Shown one piece after another: positions 49,501 through 52,326 of a stretch of DNA of 52,326 bases. The translations under genes and the position numbers were made by a program. Source of the DNA: Elusimicrobia bacterium RIFOXYA12_FULL_51_18 (GTDB lineage: Bacteria; Elusimicrobiota; Elusimicrobia; Elusimicrobiales; UBA9959); NCBI GenBank assembly GCA_001800245.1, contig MGVA01000046.1:1-52326 (forward strand), read 5' to 3'. The notes below the pieces were generated by a model that made no database searches, had not been told where the DNA came from, and worked only from the letters and a program-made list of their open reading frames with translations. Position 1 is the stretch's first letter, and the number at the start of each line of letters is the position of its first letter.

Positions 49501-52326
49501 CCACCCAGCCCTGGAGTTATACTGTGCCGGTCGAAAAACTTACCTCCGGGACGTCCTACTACTTTACCGCTGAAATCCGGGATAATGCCAGTCCCGCTAA
49601 TATAACAAGTTTTTACGTGCTGGGGGCGACCGTGACTTTTGATAAAACCGCTCCGGTGACATACATCAGTTCGCCGGTGGGTGGAGCGTATTACAGCGTA
49701 TTCGGCGGCCTGTACGGCGTTGGAGTAGACGGTGTGGGGATCAGCACGGTGGCGTTGCGGATAGAAAAGGCCGACGGCGGGTGTTACCGGCCGGTTGAGC
49801 GTGATTTTAGCGGTGCCTGTCCGGGCTGGTTTGCGGCTAAAGGCAGCACATCCAGTTGGAATTATGATTTCACCAATGTCCCATGGGAAGCTGAAAAGCA
49901 ATACGTGGTGTACTCCAGCGCTACGGATCTGGCCGGTAATCTGCAGACGGCGTTGAGTTCGGCCGCGTTCTACTATGATGTATACCAGCCTACGGCGGCT
50001 ATGTTGTCGCCCGCCAGCGGCGGATATATGAACGCGCAGCAGCGCGCCAGCACCGGCACGGTTACGGACTATCCGGGCTCCGATATCTTGATGCTGCAGG
50101 TGGCATTGTCGTCTTCTTCCGCGGGAACGGCGGGATCATGGTGGACGGGAACGGGTGCGGGCTTTACAGGGGCGGATGCGGATAGCGTATATGGGACGGT
50201 CGGCACTACTACCTCGTACGTGCCTGGCGTACTGTTGAGTACTTGGGCCTGGGCTCGTCCGGACGACGCCTACATGGAAACCGGCAAGACATACAATATT
50301 CGAGTGAGGGCTACGGATAAAGCGTATCCCGCGAACGTGCGGGTGCAGGACTTTGTATTCAAGTATGACACAATCGCGGCGACAGCTACGATCGCGGTTC
50401 CGTCGGTTAATCTATCGACTAATACGTTGATAGTGTTGAGCGGCGGGTCGGGCGATGTCGGAGGTGTGGGTGTGTCGACGATCGCGTTGTCGATCCAGAA
50501 GCTGGGATTGGGCACCGCGAACTGTTATACGGGCGCTAATTTCAGCACGGCGGGTAATTGTCCTAACTGGCTGGCGGCTGGAGGTAGTACGACTGCTTGG
50601 ACGTACGGCGTGAACTGGGACGCTGGTTTCAGTTATGTAGTTACTGCGCGCGCGACCGATCTGGCGGGCAATGAGCAGAGCGTGTTTAATGTTGGCACAA
50701 GTTCGAACACGTTCACATATGATGTAAGCCAGGCGACCGCGGGTATAACGTTCCCGTTGACTGGCCGGACGAAGAATCTGACGATCCTGACTGGTACGGC
50801 GACTGTAACGACGCCCGCGACGATCAGCCGTGTGGAAGTGCGTGTATTGGATATGACGGCAGGGTACCAGTTCTATTGGCAGCCGGACGTGTTCAATATC
50901 AATCTGACGGCGGGTGATAGCGCGTGGTTCGCGGCCGCGCAGGTAGCGCCGGAGAGTGCGAGTGACTGGTCGGACTGGTCGGTGTCGAGCGGTATAGGCT
51001 TTGTAAGCGGGCGTAAGTACCAGATCGAAGCGCGTGCTGTAACGAAAGAAGGGAATGTGCAGGTGGTGTATTCAACGGCAGCTACCATCTATGATAATAC
51101 GGCGCCTGAGACGGGTTTGACGTATCCCGGGTCGGGATTCGTGAATATAAGCACGTTGCCGTATATAAGCGGAGATATGACGGACCTGCCGGACCCTGAG
51201 AGCCCGGCGGTGCGCGGGTCGGTTGGTTCAGTGTATCTGAGGTTGAAGCGGTTGAACGATAATTACTGGTGGGACGGTTCGAACAAATTGTGGAACACGC
51301 CTATCGCGAGCGCGGTAGTGAACGGTATTTACACTTCCAGTTACAGTCTGACCGGGGAGGCGTTGCCGACGGCTGCGCAGCTGCGTGACGGTACGTCTTA
51401 TTATGTGACGTCAGCCGGCTTAGACAGCGCGGACGGTGGTGGCAATCTGGAGAGTGACTATCATGTTCGGAGCTCGACGTTTATTTATGACGTATCGAAG
51501 CCGTCGACTACGATAAGCGGAGTGGTGAACGGTTCGACGGTGTCGTTGCTGGGTGCGATAAGCGGTGTGACGATAGACAATCCGTGTAATGGCGATGTTA
51601 CGCGTGTGTGTTCGCAGACGGAGAAGGTGGAGGTGACGATCCAGCGGGTGAGCGACGGGAAGTATTATTCCGGGTCTGCGTGGGGTGATTATTCGGCTGG
51701 TACGAGCTGGCAGAGCGCGTCAACGACGGCTGTAACGGGCTCGAGCGGGACGTGGACGTTGAGTAGCGGGCTGCCAGAGTGGTCGCATAACGAGCGTTAC
51801 TGGTTCGTGGCGCGTTCGTCTGACCAGGCGGGCAATGTTCAGAGCGTATTCACGGTAGGTGTGGATTCGCGCAGCGTGGTATTCGACCTATCGGTGGCGA
51901 CAGCCACGGTGAATAACTTCTATTTAAGCGGCGGGACGAGTTACTATAACGTAAACACGTCTTCAATAGCTGGGACGGTGGTAGACAGTCCGGGCGGAGT
52001 AAGTCTGGTGGAGGTTGCAATCTCGTCTAACGCGGGCGTGGACGGTGACGCGTCGTGGTATGACGGTGTTGATTTCCGCGCGTCTTCAACTACTGCGGGC
52101 GTGTACCTGACGACGCAGGTGTATACTGCGGGCGGCAGTGATTACTGGGCGCGCACGACGTTGCCAGCGGCCGGCCTGTTCGCGCAGAACAAGCAGTACA
52201 AGATAAAAGTGCGGACGTCTGATAAGGCGGTGCCCGCGAACGTGCGGGTGCAGGACTTTGTATTCAAGTATGACACAATCGCGGCGACAGCTACGATCGC
52301 GGTTCCGTCGGTTAATCTATCGACTA
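34506..52326 (+). CDS. Giant secreted repeat protein, incomplete at 3' end
   Basis: The frame opens at ATG 34506 and stays open to the last base: at least 5940 codons with no stop, so the C-terminus lies outside. An N-terminal signal sequence (RFGLWLAFAFSAALAQL, cut near AFA-AL) implies export. Residues about 45-580 look like a beta-rich sialidase- or propeller-type domain (WAFFNSGGAFVWSFSTDGMVWS). Residues about 580-2080 are about 13 IPT/TIG-like repeats of about 115 residues, each with a Y-V-I-N-G-x-W-F-x-K-W core and ending near QLKNADGQVSGVAV. From about 2080 on are some 25-30 Ig-like repeats of about 120-150 residues, each with ISGTA-D, a W/YWxG segment, RAxDxAGN and TFxYD. It is likely a surface adhesin or stalk. 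Synonymous codon style changes near the end (from about 50.1 kb). Confidence 0.92.
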   Translation, partial: MSDTEKKSGWRKRSFLKPGSRFGLWLAFAFSAALAQLCPAPAFAALGVNTPGIKVPFSGSGTTSKGSHSRKVVSNKYGHWAFFNSGGAFVWSFSTDGMVWSATEAVFGNAANYYGDGAIFFMPNDPITSSDVVYVAAVQTPWDTNGTLKLAVKAGVLDQSGAPRWGAVGTWVNGAGASNLGAAYTYRAARSSLSIAKTRSGAADNVMVAFHVDDGVNKKPGTMYNTAVLNGTVIDVNSRDAAAQNDLYGLGRGDTNPTMPVVMPCKQTNDTTTCTVGGGANVGFVVYYKFRSANTSGLRYWDGRTVAGGVAFTASANCSPVSAGAAMNYNIACAWRPHPNRQIYCFQINAVGIAGWVYNGANTQGQCLNAIAANLNITTARNISMAVDDAAGNLYLLYGDTDNNVYFSSSSVLPTTANQGTWYPRQSFVTVGVGASSWPQLPGKVEIPFALPAYWTDSNNNSVMWDVYPGDDTQPAITTVSYDPLVLYSTSVINIGITGTDISTTAVPVSLAPFARITSAVGVATTAIVVSSTTWDVASSSLIVTANVVSPAMEATYGLRLTRFNGRFVDSEIDDIIISPPGLTKAYLMDPQAFQTSSTCAYVLEGSFFRKWGALNGPLTTQIFISTPGVLSPKDGPMATEISTFNYAGVYPSSVTIDIQISTFVTTNRKFSVQVVNPDAQWSDVFESTITIPAISTSSAYFQNINELLTSPTVTYIINGSWFEKWGPVLGGTDTARVFISSGDEPTPAVHESSTTDISIFSYTSVDLSSITLVLQISSHVAAGFPYRFQLKNADGQVSGVAASTISFPSPSTGTAYFYPENGFLTYSTATYVIKGAFFEHWDDSQFGGTNTVRVFISSGNVASPVAGPVTTDISTYSYTEITNSSITLKLQISSHVAAGVSYRFQLRNADSRVSGVAVATITIPAPSTGTVYLETPDAFLTSSTVTYVINGGWFQRWGVLGSTRSVRVYISSPTDVPVDGPLTTEITTAAYTSASSSTIKVVLRISTTVSNGNSYSLQLKNPDSQVSAVAVGTISIPSPSTTTAYLEIPDAFLNSSTVTYVINGGWFQKWGLGVAGSTNSARVYISSPTDVPVDGPRTTEITTAAYTSASSSTIKVVLRISTTVSNGNSYSLQVKNADSQVSGVAVGTISIPSPLTTAVYLETPNEFLTSSTVTYVINGGWFQKWGLGVLGSTNSARVYISSPTEEPVVGPVTTEITTAAYTSVSSSTIKVVLRIGTDVPNGNSYSLQLKNPDGQISGVAVATITIPSLSTATAYFADPNEFLTSSTVTYVINGRWFERWNEALGSTDTVRVFISSENVAYPAVSEVVTTDITTYTYTAIDTGFAASSITLVLQISSHVAAGVSYRFQLKNSDGQTSGVAFSTITIPAISSSTAYFYADDEFLTSSTVTYVIKGANFEHWDDLQLGSTNTVRVFISSGNVASPAVSESVTTDISTFSYTQITGSSITLTLQISSHVAAGVSYRFQLKNADGRVSGVAVATITIPALSTATAYFADPNEFLTSSTVTYVINGRWFEKWSGELGSTDTVRVFISSGNVASPAVSEAATTDITTYTYTAIDTGFNASSITLVLQISSHVAAGVSYRFQLKNSDGRISGVALSTITIPAIATTTAYFQNINELLTAPTATYIITGSNFEKWSGSLGSTNTVRVFISSGDVSVPVNGPVTTDITTYSYTSISGGAISLRLQVSTHVAAGVSYRFQLKNADGRVSGVAVATITIPAPSTGTAYFEDGNEYLRSSTVTYVVNGGWFEKWGVLNTDNAMRVFISSPNEPSPAGGLITTDITTVTYLAQADGVMKVRLQISTSVPNGNSYSFQLKNPDGQLSPVAVATITIPGPLITQAYDESPQKYLTHQSYDFVIKGNRFARWNNKTWTDVHGASWTAVQFIKEGETDPTPYITVTSVTYVSSQQLLASIVLNPSVSFSSGPYNVKIINPDGQYYVLPSTYSIEAPVLTGVWDDDGPPNSGGLNSGIDISGIINSQRNLTIRGANFQKWDDSRVSSITITGVGVIVDAIAYQTPATFIASLSILQSAPATDRSIRVMNPDGQFSFVIINDTFTVTAPTATITYPAEPISFSSGIPSIIGISTRAPDNSGAGLLPPYVNITRDANGWQWDGISCFVDPSPSVNGGQWLSATSGADDRDWSYSGWTNSNDSCSADLSNSGQVSGESYTLVVRGRTNDGGIGAVMSTVTFTMDKVAPSAAFTSPTPGAGTSNASILSITGTASDALAGVKKIELQIIDSGLDNQFSGGDDEYWTGYPAGGLIGSATWFNLIRTPYPPGPISPFPTPYNSLSWIVRAVPDEVSHPQLPDWVDGRKYRILTRVTDDLGYQTISTSRDFYYDVSRPTLTITSPMPLGATEPAGLSDPNNVWRGELVNLSGTIDNNIADGLTESMVRYCIRDVEHSVWGSGCETGAPVYLSYSVSHNVPLESFDIDVSSSWRNGFWYQVKAYATDAAGRAHGDALNPSTSGYFMFDSSRPDAKLTAPTPGEGLSVNVLPVVMGTAQDDHSGARYLEIKAFDNNDNFLSTSTPFTFGTTIDPGFSTGAVTLNDIYTSSIVWQTNAGASWQSGKYYTVYYRSQDRAGNYELGWSTRTFRYDTQSPLTTITAPLDGEHFNDTTDIAAVTWDQDDPGFSGVSSVRLRIRRMSDGACWGGSSWDTDPAVAAACGDYNDNVTGFATWSGGAQTRSPGFLNTDLTDGTSYQVLTKAKDAAGNYQTSIATPTFYIDKTKPVARPVFPSGGLLVNSLPVLSGTVADPSPTSPSPGLIVKVEVQIERNSDNARWSAGGTAWLPTSDGGYAGAWRTAWQADTEGTPNFGPPQLSTFTWTYPNGTFTDVNLGANLDTNVTYIFRARATDLAGNVQVSFTGNTFVYDDTDPNSWITAPGATPISVISTIDGTASDTSPGQMTKVRVAYRKVTGSSLSPAEPGEQWWDPLTGLFNLDGAVPPEVALVTAAFTNPGWTLTGASTPTFATGSFYQIFAMAVDSATNVTPFPGLGDPAVYTAGGNASAAGAAGKFIYFEFVAPSVQSAITAPFLNAQYKPAALNSVTGTLTYGTTVQVRLINVTANPDQIWTGGGNNWESTSTYLTGPCDPSPLGYEYDTNYVVGESTCGWFGTDTVAWAKNNLISIWPSGANQFKVLARGASGSPATNLQATPFDSKMFVVDSSVPVTAIMLPLKSAYRAGDIAKISGTAYDGSPGIKVSQGFKICLSTQTDNCWNGSVFASTAAVLPANPAVGAYEYTDASFTARTIFKNGWQYQVVLISTDQAGNFNDGITSSATFRYDTSSPTVSVDFPAASGKYQSLTDFYGPKEDPVPTPIQENVGAAGVENVYAAIANEFDDKFWDGEGFNNYNAVDSWHACEVHADSWTFSDTALSAHFTDTNAPQKFKMYVRAFDYAGNANLDDSNPTGGGYRSFTIDHDPPVSITTFPVQNSFVAEISTPFAGTALDTSETGFQDKASALQEINLMLRRTDTGGGYKYFNESWGASVGFNLPTDLIGDGRNSYASWTSRVASIYTSLFEEGYKYEIISQARDYAGNYQVALATISFGLDTTPPAIGVDGGNHFAGPPAHNWWYQKFSTFTGTVSDFSPNSDPRNYEAGIATSAAEHGIQVAVQCLSDGKWWSGSEFDVVQATPNFKYGVIPAYYNDGTSMMGVSSGTWEYYLADPSKLTNGTSYYAVARAMDMAGNLATLYATNYFTVDTSTPDSRATVPSLPSVDNIPVISGTAQDSAPGELANTGVVMLALKIVSGNCYQAASNSFVSCPVETFPDNLLWFSTGTPSSPSAQPASWSWNTTNVPWVNQVTYRVYTRAVDKAGNMRQASSTPDLEFYFNTPMANTWFSVPAPPAVSGLKNYRSASLNNISGTAINLRDAGSVRIQLQRLKAPASYWCDAAWDCSPKGWVDSATGTVVNWSSGDGSWNTDVSWASAFTVNNASYQVTSMGCNTANQCQGDIDQNNITSRGFIIDDTMPEGKILAPTGAYTKTLATISGTATDPNSIEQPSLKKEEGGNVYVRIEDDPSSPANCWNGSSFTALTGAACDLSTAYTDATTVSWSTATAAVLLDGKMYRIKLVAKDKAGNSTTADTYDVTCDTSTPSAQITVPATGMTISTITAISGNASDPAGANSPNQKSDLGRVEISIQDLNPVNPSWKYWENGTGSFDIGSSSFNIVSGAANWSYTHPNLKSALLSGHKYSIRARAYDMVGNVQPDFTLDVSSFTIMVDTDAPKTTIQMPEYVDGEPGTNVFELFDLAGEDAFYGIAMDTPTNPSNTAAGIRDGTDGTEINLSYLHNGDTYYWKNISVGFSSDTTEGAEWKGTVQTNYTSSASWQYEFDSSKWVSDRGYTLKARSRDKPTTAEGAPYPNQETLATLDNVRRFIVDGTKPTVRVSTPALNSYTKNIAVTGIAGTANADLAGLKVKASDGILVYLYHKQGADKYYWDSAAQEFSSTTANNFMRPDYSVTAGTVSWSVAGALLPDPAHVDESSSPFMVSVVAEDILDRPSDVDITTFTVDKTYGVISTTLPVNGEFYGGAGYAGEGPIAAKPLIVISGSVSDAGGGGNPSGLAQVEIAVQDYEGGGFWNGADNFNINPANEARWRSVNGASAWTYPKSPDVLPAWVSGGKYRVYYRVTDNVGNVSPDTAFNEFIYDTDIPTATLLSPNPTGSVYLSSLTAISGTSAETGSPYYSNFISSAQISIEEVPDSERFWRASDRSWQPLSDEIWNSTTGFNGSQWVFTGSTPTWSNLNYRVRVRAIDRAGNVSIISSFTFTYDNSPPTQAISYPSDSTAEDYSSPRLSTGSVMARFSGTAVSNGPSPLRSVKLRVWNNDNVSAGDGRYWNNTAKAYNLLSSQGDSAWYDADTPFTAWFSTFTFETDRRYSLEVKSEDEAGNLSAVYSTATFTIDRDMPVAAATVPANGSIVRAMEISGTARDDGTRAPGNIASTGLWVAIKRLGPPFEAWWDIYTSDFYVPFSSSPATFDGSVAGATQPWSYTVPVEKLTSGTSYYFTAEIRDNASPANITSFYVLGATVTFDKTAPVTYISSPVGGAYYSVFGGLYGVGVDGVGISTVALRIEKADGGCYRPVERDFSGACPGWFAAKGSTSSWNYDFTNVPWEAEKQYVVYSSATDLAGNLQTALSSAAFYYDVYQPTAAMLSPASGGYMNAQQRASTGTVTDYPGSDILMLQVALSSSSAGTAGSWWTGTGAGFTGADADSVYGTVGTTTSYVPGVLLSTWAWARPDDAYMETGKTYNIRVRATDKAYPANVRVQDFVFKYDTIAATATIAVPSVNLSTNTLIVLSGGSGDVGGVGVSTIALSIQKLGLGTANCYTGANFSTAGNCPNWLAAGGSTTAWTYGVNWDAGFSYVVTARATDLAGNEQSVFNVGTSSNTFTYDVSQATAGITFPLTGRTKNLTILTGTATVTTPATISRVEVRVLDMTAGYQFYWQPDVFNINLTAGDSAWFAAAQVAPESASDWSDWSVSSGIGFVSGRKYQIEARAVTKEGNVQVVYSTAATIYDNTAPETGLTYPGSGFVNISTLPYISGDMTDLPDPESPAVRGSVGSVYLRLKRLNDNYWWDGSNKLWNTPIASAVVNGIYTSSYSLTGEALPTAAQLRDGTSYYVTSAGLDSADGGGNLESDYHVRSSTFIYDVSKPSTTISGVVNGSTVSLLGAISGVTIDNPCNGDVTRVCSQTEKVEVTIQRVSDGKYYSGSAWGDYSAGTSWQSASTTAVTGSSGTWTLSSGLPEWSHNERYWFVARSSDQAGNVQSVFTVGVDSRSVVFDLSVATATVNNFYLSGGTSYYNVNTSSIAGTVVDSPGGVSLVEVAISSNAGVDGDASWYDGVDFRASSTTAGVYLTTQVYTAGGSDYWARTTLPAAGLFAQNKQYKIKVRTSDKAVPANVRVQDFVFKYDTIAATATIAVPSVNLST
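36250..40745 (+). repeat. Tandem IPT/TIG-like repeats within the giant gene
   Basis: About 13 units of roughly 330-360 bases. Cores fall near 36305, 36645, 36990, 37340, 37680, 38025, 38370, 38730, 39085, 39440, 39785, 40133 and 40500. Some are almost identical: 37464-37561 equals 37809-37906 for 98 bases, an offset of 345 bases or 115 codons. The ends of units read like NPDGQ/NADGQ, as in IPT/TIG domains. Confidence 0.8.
40746..52326 (+). repeat. Tandem Ig-like repeats within the giant gene
   Basis: The unit is about 370-450 bases, visible as recurring D-x-x-x-P, ISGTA-D, W-x-G, W...G-x-x-Y, RAxDxAGN and TFxYD blocks. Sequence identity between most units is low, so the array is old. The exception is the terminal part, where 50328-50421 and 52233-52326 are identical over 94 bases. 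Confidence 0.8.

Noticed and set aside
48963-49901. 312-codon minus-strand frame
   Set aside because: Antisense to the Ig-like repeats of the giant gene; it has no independent support.

Overview
The window is a GC-rich bacterial chromosome segment. Every gene I can support lies on the + strand. The mix suggests a diderm from a poorly cultured lineage, and Elusimicrobiota or a neighbour is my best guess: PorV/PorQ-like barrels, FlgD-type Ig repeats, a Tad pilus locus with fused or reduced parts, and a giant secreted repeat protein. That assignment is inference, because no rRNA or universal marker gene is present.

Layout. 0-9.7 kb holds a GAF-GGDEF diguanylate cyclase, two PorV-like outer-membrane barrels (one with a coiled-coil tail), a membrane-anchored coiled-coil protein with a propeller-like tail, a 1073-residue secreted protein of FlgD-like Ig repeats, and a 171-bp MITE-like element. 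9.7-18.8 kb is a Tad/Flp pilus locus: two Flp-type prepilins, TadE-like pseudopilin, CpaB, a minimal secretin, a TadZ-TadA fusion ATPase, TadB, TadC and a TPR protein. 19-27.5 kb is a signalling block: a HAMP/PAS membrane sensor that seems to start at ACG, a small membrane protein, an OmpR-type regulator with a degenerate receiver and a His-rich insert, a CheY-like protein, a thioredoxin-fold protein, a Cache-HAMP histidine kinase, a REC-histidine kinase and a NarL-type regulator. 27.6-29.9 kb is a second prepilin cluster. 30.2-32.8 kb holds an unknown membrane-anchored protein and an S41-protease homologue lacking its catalytic pair. 32.85-33.5 kb is a long regulatory leader: promoter with operator-like repeats, a 137-bp palindromic element, a c-di-GMP-I (GEMM) riboswitch and an intrinsic terminator. 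This leader precedes a HEAT-repeat protein and a giant open frame that begins at 34506 and is still open at the window end (at least 5940 codons).

How they may work together (inference). The diguanylate cyclase can make c-di-GMP, and the riboswitch can sense it in the transcript of the HEAT-repeat and giant surface protein genes. The Tad machinery and several prepilins build a surface filament, and the kinases and regulators lie between the two pilin clusters. A near-identical promoter precedes both the Cache kinase and the second pilin cluster. The window therefore looks like an integrated surface attachment and sensing region. No prepilin peptidase is present, so it must be encoded elsewhere.

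A second theme is short degenerate word arrays between genes, whose reverse complements recur inside the signal-peptide codons of the next gene.
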